Assembly (NCBI RefSeq): GCF_014648475.1
Contig: NZ_BMRE01000013.1
Coordinates: 120,726 to 184,725 of the forward strand
Length of the DNA stretch: 64,000 nt
Source of the DNA: Lentzea flava
GTDB lineage: Bacteria > Actinomycetota > Actinomycetes > Mycobacteriales > Pseudonocardiaceae
Reading direction: 5' to 3'
The position numbers were made by a program, and so were the translations under genes. Below are positions 50,471 to 59,536 of the stretch, one piece after another. The notes under the pieces were generated by a model. It was not told the DNA's origin. It searched no databases and saw only the letters and a program-made list of their open reading frames with translations. Every line of letters begins with the position of its first letter. The first letter of the stretch is position 1.

Positions 50471-51948
50471 TCAAACACTGGATCAACGGCAAGCACTGGC
50501 AGGACGCTCCCGAACGCACCGGTGACGTCTACGACCCGTCGACCGGCAAGGTGGCGAACCAGGTCGCGTTCGCGTCGGTGTCCGAAGTGGACGCTGCGGT
50601 CGACGCGGCCGCGGAAGCGTTTGCGTCGTGGCGCAACGCCTCGCTGGCGCAGCGCTCGACGGTGATGTTCAAGTTCCGCGAGCTGCTCAACGCCCGCAAG
50701 GGTGATCTCGCGGCGATCGTGAGCGCGGAGCACGGCAAGGTCGTCTCGGACGCGGGCGGCGAGATCCAGCGGGCGCTGGAGTCGGTCGAGTACGCGTGCG
50801 GCATCCCGCAGCTGCTCAAGGGCGGCTTCAGCGAGAACGCCTCGACCCGCGTCGACGTCTACTCGATCCAGCAACCGGTCGGCGTCGTCGGCGTGATCTC
50901 GCCGTTCAACTTCCCGGCGATGGTGCCGCTGTGGTTCGTCCCGACCGCGATCGCCTGCGGCAACACGGTCGTGCTGAAGCCGTCGGAGAAGGACCCGTCG
51001 GCGTCGATCTTCATCGCCGAGCTGTTCGCCGAGGCCGGGTTGCCGGACGGCGTGCTGAACGTCGTGCACGGCGACAAGGTGGCGGTGGACCGGCTGCTGG
51101 AGCACCCGGCGGTCAAGGCGATCTCGTTCGTCGGCTCCACGCCGATCGCCCGGTACGTCTACGAGACCGGCACCTCGCACGGCAAGCGCGTGCAGGCCCT
51201 GGGCGGCGCCAAGAACCACATGGTCGTGCTGCCCGACGCCGACCTCGACCTGGCCGCCGACGCCGCGGTGTCCGCCGGCTTCGGCTCGGCGGGGGAGCGG
51301 TGCATGGCCATCTCGGTGGTCGTGGCCGTCGGCCCGGTCGGTGACGAGCTGGTCGAGAAGATCAAGTCGCGGATCGCAGACGTGAAGGTGGGCTCGGGGC
51401 CGTCGTGCGAGATGGGGCCGCTCGTCACGGGCGTGCACCGGGACAAGGTCACGTCCTATTTGGACGCCGGTGTCGAGGCGGGCGCGTCGCTGGTCGTGGA
51501 CGGCCGCAACCACCCGATCGACGGTGACGCGAGCGGGTTCTGGCTGGGGCCGACGCTGTTCGACCACGTCGGCACCGACATGTCGATCTACACCGACGAG
51601 ATCTTCGGTCCGGTGCTGTCGGTCGTCCGCTGCGACTCGTACGAGGAAGCGGTCGAGATGGTGAACAGCAACCGGTACGGCAACGGCACCGCGATCTTCA
51701 CCAACGACGGCGGCGCGGCCCGCCGGTTCCAGAACGAGATCGAGGTCGGCATGGTCGGCGTGAACGTGCCGATCCCCGTGCCGGTGGCCTACTACTCGTT
51801 CGGCGGCTGGAAGGAATCGCTGTTCGGCGACGCCCACGCGTACGGGCCGCACGGCGTGCACTTCTTCACCCGCTCGAAGGTCGTCACGTCCCGCTGGCTC
51901 GACCCGTCGCACGGAGGCGTCAACCTGGGGTTCCCGCAGAACACCTGA
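50467..51948 (+). CDS. mmsA: Methylmalonate/malonate-semialdehyde dehydrogenase (CoA-acylating)
   Basis: 493 residues from GTG 50467. ALDH fold with the MMSDH signature: FNFPAMVPLWFVPTAIACGN, FVGSTPIARYVYETG, QALGGAKNHMVVLPDAD (the usual ALDH general-base glutamate position is N/K, as expected for the CoA-acylating branch), the catalytic cysteine in SAGERCMAISVV, and YYSFGGWKESLFGDAHAYG at the C-terminus. It makes acetyl-CoA from malonate semialdehyde and propionyl-CoA from the methyl homologue, completing uracil and thymine degradation. Confidence 0.95.
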   Translation: MIKHWINGKHWQDAPERTGDVYDPSTGKVANQVAFASVSEVDAAVDAAAEAFASWRNASLAQRSTVMFKFRELLNARKGDLAAIVSAEHGKVVSDAGGEIQRALESVEYACGIPQLLKGGFSENASTRVDVYSIQQPVGVVGVISPFNFPAMVPLWFVPTAIACGNTVVLKPSEKDPSASIFIAELFAEAGLPDGVLNVVHGDKVAVDRLLEHPAVKAISFVGSTPIARYVYETGTSHGKRVQALGGAKNHMVVLPDADLDLAADAAVSAGFGSAGERCMAISVVVAVGPVGDELVEKIKSRIADVKVGSGPSCEMGPLVTGVHRDKVTSYLDAGVEAGASLVVDGRNHPIDGDASGFWLGPTLFDHVGTDMSIYTDEIFGPVLSVVRCDSYEEAVEMVNSNRYGNGTAIFTNDGGAARRFQNEIEVGMVGVNVPIPVPVAYYSFGGWKESLFGDAHAYGPHGVHFFTRSKVVTSRWLDPSHGGVNLGFPQNT

Positions 51949-51968
51949 CCACCCGGACGATGTAACGC

Positions 51969-52005
51969 CTGTGGCTCCATCACGACTACCGTGGTGGAGT
52001 CACAG
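51969..52005 (+). terminator. Hairpin after mmsA, abutting the ribosome site of the next gene
   Basis: Arms of 16 nt beginning CTGTGGCTCC and ending GGAGTCACAG (14 of 16 paired), loop 5 nt. It starts 20 bp after the mmsA stop and ends where the GGGGG ribosome site of the TPR gene begins, so it could terminate mmsA or hide that ribosome site. Confidence 0.5.
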
Positions 52006-52013
52006 GGGGTGCC

Positions 52014-55000
52014 GTGCCGCAACCGCAACGTCGCCGTTTGATGCAGGACGCGATCGACCAGAGCCAGAGCGAGTCGTTCGTGGGCAGAGGCCGCGAGGTG
52101 GCCGTGTTCCGGGGCAATCCGCAGGCCCCGAAGAAGAAGTTCGTCCTCAACATCCACGGCGACGCCGGCGTCGGCAAGACCTACCTGACGCGGCACCTGG
52201 TGTCGATCGCCAAAGAGGCCGGCATGGCCGCCGCCTACACCGACGACTCGCTGACCGACGTGCTGGCGGTGATGAACCGCATCGCCAAGGAGCTCGACGG
52301 CCAGGACGGCAAGCGGTTCCGCAAGTTCACCGACCGCTACCGCGACTACGAGAAGCACCGCGCCGAGCTCGAGGCAGACCCGAACGCGCCGGACAGCACC
52401 GCCGTCTTCCTCACGCGCGCGGCGGTGAAGGTGGGGCTCGGCGCGTTGCAGTCGGTGCCGGTGGTCGGCGCCGTGTCCGGTGCGTTGGACCAGAAGGCGC
52501 TGACCGACCAGCTCGTGCACTGGACGACCTACGTGGGCCGCAAGTTCGGCAACAAGGAGACCACCGATCTCGTCACCAAACCGGTGGAGACGCTGACTCC
52601 GCACTTCGTCGAGGCGTTGTTCGAGATCCCGGAGGAAACCGAGATCGCGCTCTTCTTCGACACCTACGAACGCACGTCGGACTTCCTCGACGGCTGGCTG
52701 CGCGATCTCCTGCAGGGCAAGTACGGCGGCCTGCCCTACAACGTGGTCCTCGTCATCGCCGGGCAGCTGCGGCTCGACCCCAACTCGTGGAGCGCGTGGG
52801 GCAACGTCATCCAGGACCTGCCGCTGGAGCCGTTCACGGCCGAGGAGATCGCGGGGTTCCTCGCCGGCAAGGGGATCACCGACCCGGTCGTCGTGGCCGA
52901 GATCTCCCAGCTGTCGAACGGGCTGCCGCTGCTCGTCGCCACGCTCGCGGAGAACCCTCCGTCGAGCGCGCGGGCCCGGGGCGCCACCGGCACCGCGGTC
53001 GAGCGGTTCCTGAAGTGGGAACCCGATCCCGCCCGGCAGCAGGCGGCCAAGGACGCCGCGTTGCCGAGGGTCGTGAACCTCGACGTGCTCGCCACGCTCG
53101 TCGAGAAGGGCAAGGCCGCCGAGATCCTGGACTGGCTGCGGCGCATGCCGTTCGTCAGCGAACACCCCGACGGCTACCAGTACCACCAGGTCGTGCGGTC
53201 GGCGATGCTGCGGCTCAAGCGGCGCGAGTCGCCGATCGCCTGGACCGCGATGCACGACCGGCTCGCCGACGCCGCCGTCGCGCGCAGGGCCGAGCTGCAC
53301 GGCAGCGAGGCGAACTGGGCGAGCGAGCAGTGGCGCCGGCACGTCCACGACGAGGTCTACCACCGGCTGTGCGCACGGCCGGAGCGGTACCTGACCACGG
53401 CGCTGGAAATGGTCGTCGACACGGTCGACGCGCTCGACACGCGGCCGTGGGGAGCCGTCTTCACGCAGGCGGGACAGGACGTCGACGCGCCGTCGCTGGT
53501 GCGGTGGGGCGAGCTGCTGCGCGACACCGTGAAACCGCAGGGCTGGTTCAAGCTGTTCGACGCGCTGGAGGCCGTGCCCGCGCTGCCCCAGGTCACGAAG
53601 GCGCGCATCCACGCGTTCCGCGGGCTCTACCGCTTCGACGTCGACCCGGCGGGCGAGGGCGCGTTCGAGGAGCTCGACCGCGCGGTCGAGATGGCGCCGG
53701 ACGATCCCATGGTCATCGGTGTGCGCGGCATGGCGCACCGTTCGCGCGGGCGCTACGACCAGGCACTGGCGGACTTCGAACGCGCGTTGGAGCTCAAGCC
53801 GGACTACTGGATGCGGGTGGCGAGCCGCGGCGAGACGTACCGGCTCATGGGCGACTACGAGGCCGCCGTGCGGGACTTCACCCTGGCGCTGGAGCACGAG
53901 CGCGACTCGTGGACCTACAACGCCCGCGGCCTCGCGCACTTCGACGCCGGATTCCTCGACCTGGCGCAGGCGGACTTCGAGAACGCGCGCGAGCTGGCGC
54001 CGGACGAGCCGGGTCCGGAGAGCCTCATCGCGTTCGTGCGCCTGCGGCACGGCGAACACGACGTCGCCGTCGCCACGATGGACGACCTGGTCGCGCGCTT
54101 CCCGGACGAGGCGTGGCTGCTGGTCAACCGCAGCATGGTCTACACCGCGGTGAACAGGGTCGACGAAGCGCTGGCCGATCTCCGCCGGGCGGTCGAGCTC
54201 GCACCGGGCGACGTCGCGTCCCGCCAGCTGCTCGGCGGGACGTTCCTGGAGTCGAACCGCTACGCCGAGGCGATCGAGGCCTACTCCGCGATCCTGGAGT
54301 TCGACCCCGGCAAGGACGACCGCTACCTCGCGCTCGCCAACCGCGGTCTGGCTCGCGCGGAGAGCGGTGACGCGGCCGGTGCGCTCGACGACCTGAGTGC
54401 GGCGCTGGAGCTGTATTCGGAAGACGTGTTCGTGCGCAAGACTCGTGCCCGCGTGTACAGCGATCTGGAGAAGTTCGAGGAGGCGTTGGCGGACATCGAC
54501 CGGGTGCTCGCCGTCGATCCCGATCCCGCCACCTTGGTCCTGCGGGCCATGACGCTGCAGAACGCCGGACGTTTCGACGAGGCGGTGGCCGGGTTCACCG
54601 AGGCGCTGGGCCTGGACCTGGAGCCGCACGACCGCTATCTGGCTCTGGCCAACCGCGGTCTGGCTCGCACGGAGACCGGTGACCGGACCGGTGCGCTCGG
54701 CGACGTGAACGCGGCGCTGGAGTTGTTTCCGGACAACCTGATCGTGCGCAGGACACGCGCCCACCTCCACCTCGACTTGGAGATGTTCGAGGAGGCGTTG
54801 GCGGACATCGACCGGGTCATGGCCGTCGAGTCCGATCCCGAGATCAAGATCATGCGCGCGATGGCGTTGGACGGCACGGGGGCCACCGACGAGGCGATCG
54901 CCGGGTTCACGGAGGCGCTCAGCCTGGACCTGACCGAGGAAGGCCGGGTCGTCTGCCTCATGAACCGCGGCCTGATCCACATGGCCCGCCAGGAGCACGA

Positions 55001-56249
55001 CCTCGCGGTGGTGGACTTCACGGCGGCTCAGGCGATCACGCCCGGCGACGAGCGCATCCTGGAGCACCAGGTCGACGCCCTGGCTCTGCTGGACCGGTAC
55101 GACGAAGCCTTGGCGGCCAACGCGAAACGGCTCGCCATTGCGGGCGACCACCACGTCGTGGCGCGGCTGCAACGGGCCGACGTGCTGCGCGCCGCCGGCC
55201 GGCTCGCGGAGGCCCTGGAGGAGGACAGGGCGGCCTACGAACTGGATCACGACGTGCTGGGCACGTTGCTCGCCATCGCCAACACCCTCGGACTAGGTGC
55301 GAACCAGGCCGATGCGATCGAGTACCTGACCCACGTGCTGTCGTGGACCGGTCCGCACTACGACGTGCTGATCGCCCGTGCCAACGCACACTGGATGTCG
55401 GACGACTACGTGGCGGCGTACGCGGACCTCGACGCCGTGGAAGACCTGATGCCGCCGGATGCGACCGAACCGCACTACCTGCGCGCCAGGTGTCTGTACG
55501 AACAGGAGCGGTTCGACGAGGCCTTCGCGGTGCTCGACCGCGTGGAGGAGGTCGAACCCGGATCGACCGCCGGTCTCCGGGCCTGGTGGTATTTCGAGAC
55601 GAAGCGGTTCGACGATGTGCTGACCCTCGATCCCGCGGATTCCGATGTACGCCGACTGCGCGCCGAGGCACTGGTCGCGCTGGACCGGCTGCGGGAAGCC
55701 GCCGACGAGTACGCCGCCATGGCCGAGGACTACTCGTGGCCGTCCGCGTTCCTGATCGACCGCACGAACGTGCTCGTCAGGCTGGGGCGCTTCGACGAGG
55801 TGCTGCGCGTCGCCGAAGCGGTGATCGCCGGCAGTGAGATCAACGGTGACGCCTTCGGTGTCCGAGCCGGTGAGCGCCTGCGCGCCGGGCGGTTCGCCGA
55901 GGCGCTCGCCGACGCCGACGCCGCAGTGGAACTGGAGCCGCGGGACGACTGGAAGCACGGTCTGCGGGCCGCCGCGCTGCACGGCCTGGGGCGTGGGGAG
56001 GAAGCCGTCGCGGCCGCGCGGGAAGCGCTTTCCCTCGTCGTGGAGCACCACGGTGCGCAGGTGGAAGGGCGCACTGCGCTGAACCGCCTCTGGTACCGGC
56101 TGCTGGCGCGCGAGGATCCGGGGGAGATGCCGGAGACGACGCGGGCCGAGTACGCACTCGCACTGGACGACGTGCGGCTCGTGGCGTCGATCCTGCCGGT
56201 TCGGGACGTGCTGGCCGAGCTGGAGAACCGGGCAGGGCGCGCGGAGTAG
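52014..56249 (+). CDS. Large STAND-type NTPase with C-terminal TPR array
   Basis: 1411 residues from GTG 52014. Walker A NIHGDAGVGKTYLT (about 46-59), Walker B-like IALFFDTYERT (about 211-221), then a sensor-like strand VVLVIAGQLRL and a winged-helix region (about 330-450). About 20 tetratricopeptide-like units follow from about 540 to 1370, typified by MAHRSRGRYDQALADFERALELKPD. No effector domain is recognisable. Proteins of this layout are signalling or defence hubs in actinomycetes. Part of the array is an internal duplication with a 312-bp (104-aa) period. It stands alone between hairpins. Confidence 0.88.
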   Translation: MPQPQRRRLMQDAIDQSQSESFVGRGREVAVFRGNPQAPKKKFVLNIHGDAGVGKTYLTRHLVSIAKEAGMAAAYTDDSLTDVLAVMNRIAKELDGQDGKRFRKFTDRYRDYEKHRAELEADPNAPDSTAVFLTRAAVKVGLGALQSVPVVGAVSGALDQKALTDQLVHWTTYVGRKFGNKETTDLVTKPVETLTPHFVEALFEIPEETEIALFFDTYERTSDFLDGWLRDLLQGKYGGLPYNVVLVIAGQLRLDPNSWSAWGNVIQDLPLEPFTAEEIAGFLAGKGITDPVVVAEISQLSNGLPLLVATLAENPPSSARARGATGTAVERFLKWEPDPARQQAAKDAALPRVVNLDVLATLVEKGKAAEILDWLRRMPFVSEHPDGYQYHQVVRSAMLRLKRRESPIAWTAMHDRLADAAVARRAELHGSEANWASEQWRRHVHDEVYHRLCARPERYLTTALEMVVDTVDALDTRPWGAVFTQAGQDVDAPSLVRWGELLRDTVKPQGWFKLFDALEAVPALPQVTKARIHAFRGLYRFDVDPAGEGAFEELDRAVEMAPDDPMVIGVRGMAHRSRGRYDQALADFERALELKPDYWMRVASRGETYRLMGDYEAAVRDFTLALEHERDSWTYNARGLAHFDAGFLDLAQADFENARELAPDEPGPESLIAFVRLRHGEHDVAVATMDDLVARFPDEAWLLVNRSMVYTAVNRVDEALADLRRAVELAPGDVASRQLLGGTFLESNRYAEAIEAYSAILEFDPGKDDRYLALANRGLARAESGDAAGALDDLSAALELYSEDVFVRKTRARVYSDLEKFEEALADIDRVLAVDPDPATLVLRAMTLQNAGRFDEAVAGFTEALGLDLEPHDRYLALANRGLARTETGDRTGALGDVNAALELFPDNLIVRRTRAHLHLDLEMFEEALADIDRVMAVESDPEIKIMRAMALDGTGATDEAIAGFTEALSLDLTEEGRVVCLMNRGLIHMARQEHDLAVVDFTAAQAITPGDERILEHQVDALALLDRYDEALAANAKRLAIAGDHHVVARLQRADVLRAAGRLAEALEEDRAAYELDHDVLGTLLAIANTLGLGANQADAIEYLTHVLSWTGPHYDVLIARANAHWMSDDYVAAYADLDAVEDLMPPDATEPHYLRARCLYEQERFDEAFAVLDRVEEVEPGSTAGLRAWWYFETKRFDDVLTLDPADSDVRRLRAEALVALDRLREAADEYAAMAEDYSWPSAFLIDRTNVLVRLGRFDEVLRVAEAVIAGSEINGDAFGVRAGERLRAGRFAEALADADAAVELEPRDDWKHGLRAAALHGLGRGEEAVAAAREALSLVVEHHGAQVEGRTALNRLWYRLLAREDPGEMPETTRAEYALALDDVRLVASILPVRDVLAELENRAGRAE
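54341..54993 (+). repeat. 312-bp tandem duplication inside the TPR array
   Basis: CCGCGGTCTGGCTCGC occurs at 54341 and 54653, and AGGCGTTGGCGGACATCGAC at 54481 and 54793, each 312 bp apart. The unit codes for 104 residues, about three TPRs (ALANRGLARAESGDAAGAL / ALANRGLARTETGDRTGAL). A third, more diverged unit continues after 54965 (NRGLIHMARQEHDLAVVDF). Confidence 0.8.
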
Positions 56250-56273
56250 CAGGGGCCGGTCGCCCGGCCCCTG
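56250..56273. terminator. Bidirectional terminator between the TPR gene and EF-G2
   Basis: Perfect arms CAGGGGCCGG and CCGGCCCCTG with a TCGC tetraloop, directly after the TPR stop and 15 bp before the converging EF-G2 stop. Confidence 0.8.
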
Positions 56274-56288
56274 TCGTGCTGCTCGCCG

Positions 56289-58346
56289 CTACTTGCCGGC
56301 GCGGGCGGCCAGCGCCTCCGGCAACGGGTCGTAGCGCGCGAAGCGGCGGGTGAACGTGCCGGTGCCCGACGTCATCGCGCGCAGCTCGATCGCGTACCGG
56401 AGCAGTTCGGACGAAGGAACCTCCGCCCTGATCACCGTGCGCCCGCCCTCGTCGGCCTCGGTGCCGAGCACCCGCCCTCGCCGTCCGGACAGATCGCCCA
56501 GCACGGTGCCCATGTGCTCGTCGGGCAGCCGGATCGCGACCTCGTCCATCGGTTCGAGCAGGATCGTGCGCCCGGCGGCCGCGGCCTCCTTCAACGCCAG
56601 CGCGCCCGCGGTCTGGAACGCCGCGTCCGACGAGTCGACCGAGTGCGCCTTGCCGTCGACGAGGGTCACGCGGACGTCGACCACCGGCGTGCCGTCGTGC
56701 AGGCCCTTCTCCAGCTGGGCGCGCACGCCCTTCTCGACCGACGGGATGAACTGGTTCGGGATCGCGCCGCCGACGATCTTGTCGACGAACTCGAACCCGG
56801 AGCCGCGCGGCAGCGGTTCGACGATGATGTCGCACACGGCGTACTGGCCGTGACCTCCAGATTGCTTGACATGCCGGCCGTGGCCTTTCGCCGGTGCGGC
56901 AAAGGTTTCCCGCAACGGCACGCGCACCGGTTCGGTGTCGATCTCCGCGCCGCCCGCCCGCAGCCGCGCCAGCACGACGTCCGCGTGCGCCTCACCCATG
57001 CACCAGAGCACCATCTGGTGCGTCTCGGCGTTGCGGTCCAGCCGCAGCGTCGGGTCGCTCGCGACGAGGCGGTTGAGGTTGCGGGCCAGGTTGTCCTCGT
57101 CGCTGCGGGTGCGCGGCACGACCGCGACGGGCAGCAACGGTTCCGGCATGTCCCACGGCGCCATGAGGAGCGGTTTCTCGGGCGCCGACACGGTGTCGCC
57201 GGTCTCGGCGGTCGTCAGCTTCGTCAACGCGCACAGGTCGCCCGCCACGCAGTACGGGACCTCGCGCAGGTTGGCGCCCATGGGCGAGTAGATGTGCGCG
57301 ACGCGTTCGTCGGCGTCGTGGTCCTCGTGACCTCGGTCGGCCATGCCGTGGCCGGAGATGTGCACGGGACGTTCCGGGCGCAGCGTTCCGGAGAAGACGC
57401 GGACCAGCGACACGCGGCCGACGTAGGAGTCCACGGCGGTGCGGACGACCTCGGCGACGAGTGGCCCGTCCGGGTCGGCGGCCATGCGGGGCTGGGGGAT
57501 GCCGTCCACCGAAGTCACGGTGGGCACCTCGTGTTCCAGCGGTGACGGGAACGCGCGCGCGATGCCGTCCAGCAGCTCGGTCAGGCCCATGCCCGTCGCG
57601 GCGCAGACCGGCATCACCGGGTGGAAGGAGCCGCGTGCGACGGCGGTCTCCAGGTCGGTGATGAGGGTGTCCTGGTCGATCTCCTCACCCGCGAGGTAGC
57701 GGTCCATGAGGGTCTCGTCCTCGCTCTCGGCGATGATGCCCTCGATCAGCGCGGCCCGTTCCTCCGGGTACTTGTCGCCCTCGGTGAGCAGCCCGACGAG
57801 CCGGTCGCCCTCCTGCACGTACAGCGGCACGACGCCCTGGCCGAACGCGGCCTGGCAGGCGACGATCTCGTTCATCACGTCGGCGCGGTGGTGGTCCGTG
57901 CGCGTGATGACCACGGCACGCGGCATGCTGACCTGGGCGCACTCCTCCCACAACGCGACGGTGGCCGCGTCCACGCCCTCGAAGGCGTTGACAACAAAAA
58001 GGGCCGCGTCCGCGGCCCGTAGTCCTGCCCTCAGCTCACCCACGAAGTCGACGTATCCAGGGGTGTCGATGAGGTTGATTTTGATGTCGCCGTGCTGGAT
58101 CGGGGCCACCGCCAGGCCCACGGACCGTTGTTGTCGCACCGCCGCGGGGTCGTGGTCGCAGACGGTCGTGCCCTCGGTGACCGATCCCGCTCGGGTCAGG
58201 ACGCCGGTGGCGGCTAGCAGGGCTTCGGTGAGCGTCGTCTTGCCCGCGCCGGACGGGCCCACGAGCACGACGTTGCGGACCTTGGCCGGGTCGTCCACAG
58301 CGACCGCGCCTGCCGGGGTCCCGTTGTCGGAGTGCTTGCTTCCCAT
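56289..58346 (-). CDS. fusA2: Elongation factor G-like protein EF-G2
   Basis: 685 residues from ATG 58344-58346 with GGAGG upstream. Translational GTPase layout: G1 GPSGAGKTTLTEAL, G3 DTPGYVDF, G4 position TRTD instead of NKxD, domains II-V including GGHGQYAVCDIIVEPLPRGSGFEFVDKIVGGAIPNQFIPSVEKG and the C-terminal ARYDPLP. It matches the mycobacterial FusA2/Rv0120c paralogue rather than the canonical EF-G of the str operon. The substituted G4 motif suggests altered nucleotide specificity or poor GTP use. Function of EF-G2 in actinobacteria is unsettled. Confidence 0.9.
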   Translation of the reverse strand: MGSKHSDNGTPAGAVAVDDPAKVRNVVLVGPSGAGKTTLTEALLAATGVLTRAGSVTEGTTVCDHDPAAVRQQRSVGLAVAPIQHGDIKINLIDTPGYVDFVGELRAGLRAADAALFVVNAFEGVDAATVALWEECAQVSMPRAVVITRTDHHRADVMNEIVACQAAFGQGVVPLYVQEGDRLVGLLTEGDKYPEERAALIEGIIAESEDETLMDRYLAGEEIDQDTLITDLETAVARGSFHPVMPVCAATGMGLTELLDGIARAFPSPLEHEVPTVTSVDGIPQPRMAADPDGPLVAEVVRTAVDSYVGRVSLVRVFSGTLRPERPVHISGHGMADRGHEDHDADERVAHIYSPMGANLREVPYCVAGDLCALTKLTTAETGDTVSAPEKPLLMAPWDMPEPLLPVAVVPRTRSDEDNLARNLNRLVASDPTLRLDRNAETHQMVLWCMGEAHADVVLARLRAGGAEIDTEPVRVPLRETFAAPAKGHGRHVKQSGGHGQYAVCDIIVEPLPRGSGFEFVDKIVGGAIPNQFIPSVEKGVRAQLEKGLHDGTPVVDVRVTLVDGKAHSVDSSDAAFQTAGALALKEAAAAGRTILLEPMDEVAIRLPDEHMGTVLGDLSGRRGRVLGTEADEGGRTVIRAEVPSSELLRYAIELRAMTSGTGTFTRRFARYDPLPEALAARAGK

Positions 58347-58459
58347 GGCTACCTCCGTCAAGTCGTAGTGTTCGATCTCACACCCGTTCACCTCCGGTTA
58401 CAAGTGCACAGACCCGACCGGATGCCTCCGCGCACTTGAGTGCGTTTCACATCCGTGGG

Positions 58460-58475
58460 CGTGACACGTGTCACG
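58460..58475. promoter_or_regulatory. Perfect 16-bp palindrome between fusA2 and pdxS
   Basis: CGTGACACGTGTCACG is its own complement. It lies in the divergent 245-bp gap, 114 bp from the fusA2 start and 117 bp from the pdxS start. It has the form of a TetR- or GntR-type operator. No cognate regulator gene is adjacent. Confidence 0.5.
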
Positions 58476-58591
58476 ACCTGCGGCTGATCGCGAAGTGGCC
58501 TTCTGGTTCCGGGCGCCAGTGGCTTGGGTGAGGTGGCCACGTCGGACGTAACATGGGGTCACCGAAACTTCCCCTCGTGAAAGGTTTGCCC

Positions 58592-59485
58592 GTGAGCACT
58601 GATCAGGTCACCGGCACCGCCCGCGTGAAGCGCGGCATGGCCGAGATGCTCAAGGGCGGCGTGATCATGGACGTGGTCGACGCCACCCAGGCGAAGATCG
58701 CGGAGGACGCCGGCGCCGTCGCCGTCATGGCGCTCGAGCGCGTGCCCGCCGACATCCGCGCACAGGGCGGCGTCGCCCGCATGAGCGACCCGGACCTGAT
58801 CGACGGGATCATCAACGCCGTCTCGATCCCGGTGATGGCCAAGGCCCGCATCGGCCACTTCGTCGAGGCCCAGGTCCTCGCCTCGCTGGGCGTCGACTAC
58901 ATCGACGAGTCCGAGGTGCTGACCCCGGCCGACTACGCCAACCACATCGACAAGTGGGCGTTCACCGTCCCCTTCGTGTGCGGTGCGACGAACCTGGGCG
59001 AGGCCCTGCGCCGCATCACCGAGGGCGCGGCCATGATCCGCTCCAAGGGCGAGGCCGGCACGGGTGACGTCTCGAACGCCACCACGCACATGCGCAAGAT
59101 CCGCGCCGAGATCCGCCGCCTGCAGAACCTCCCCGAGGACGAGCTGTACGTCGCCGCCAAGGAGCTCCAGGCGCCGTACGAGCTGGTCAAGGAGGTCGCG
59201 CAGAACGGCAAGCTCCCCGTGGTGCTCTTCACCGCGGGCGGCATCGCGACCCCGGCCGACGCCGCGATGATGATGCAGCTCGGCGCCGAGGGCGTGTTCG
59301 TCGGTTCCGGCATCTTCAAGTCCGGCAACCCGGCCCAGCGCGCCGAGGCCATCGTGAAGGCCACGACCTTCTACGACGACCCGGACGTCATCGCCAAGGT
59401 CTCGCGCGGCCTGGGTGAGGCCATGGTCGGCATCAACGTCGACGAGATCCCGGAGCCGCACCGCCTGGCCGAGCGCGGCTGGTAA
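58592..59485 (+). CDS. pdxS: Pyridoxal 5'-phosphate synthase, PdxS lyase subunit
   Basis: 297 residues from GTG 58592 (GAAAGG upstream); an ATG 39 bp earlier lacks a ribosome site. Strongly conserved PdxS strings: KRGMAEMLKGGVIMDVV, ALERVPADIRAQGGVARMSDP, the ribulose-phosphate lysine region VMAKARIGHFVEAQ, DESEVLTPAD, KGEAGTGDVSNATTHMR and GAEGVFVGSGIFKS. It builds PLP from ribose 5-phosphate, glyceraldehyde 3-phosphate and ammonia supplied by PdxT. No pdxT follows; the next gene is on the other strand, so the glutaminase must be elsewhere. Confidence 0.97.
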   Translation: MSTDQVTGTARVKRGMAEMLKGGVIMDVVDATQAKIAEDAGAVAVMALERVPADIRAQGGVARMSDPDLIDGIINAVSIPVMAKARIGHFVEAQVLASLGVDYIDESEVLTPADYANHIDKWAFTVPFVCGATNLGEALRRITEGAAMIRSKGEAGTGDVSNATTHMRKIRAEIRRLQNLPEDELYVAAKELQAPYELVKEVAQNGKLPVVLFTAGGIATPADAAMMMQLGAEGVFVGSGIFKSGNPAQRAEAIVKATTFYDDPDVIAKVSRGLGEAMVGINVDEIPEPHRLAERGW

Positions 59486-59501
59486 GTCCCTGCTCCACGG
59501 T

Positions 59502-59533
59502 GAAAGGCGCATCGCTTCCGCGGTGCGCCTTTC
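59502..59533. terminator. Terminator between pdxS and the converging small gene
   Basis: Perfect arms GAAAGGCGCA and TGCGCCTTTC with a 12-nt loop, 16 bp after the pdxS stop and 3 bp before the stop of the minus-strand gene. Works in either direction. Confidence 0.8.
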
Positions 59534-59536
59534 GTC

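Noticed and set aside
54315..54995. Possible CRISPR-like or satellite repeat
   Set aside because: The repeats are in frame, 312 bp long and encode TPRs; there are no short uniform repeats with unique spacers.
51792..55250. A 1152-codon minus-strand open frame opposite mmsA and the TPR gene
   Set aside because: Antisense shadow of two well-supported genes; its composition is repetitive because the TPR array is.
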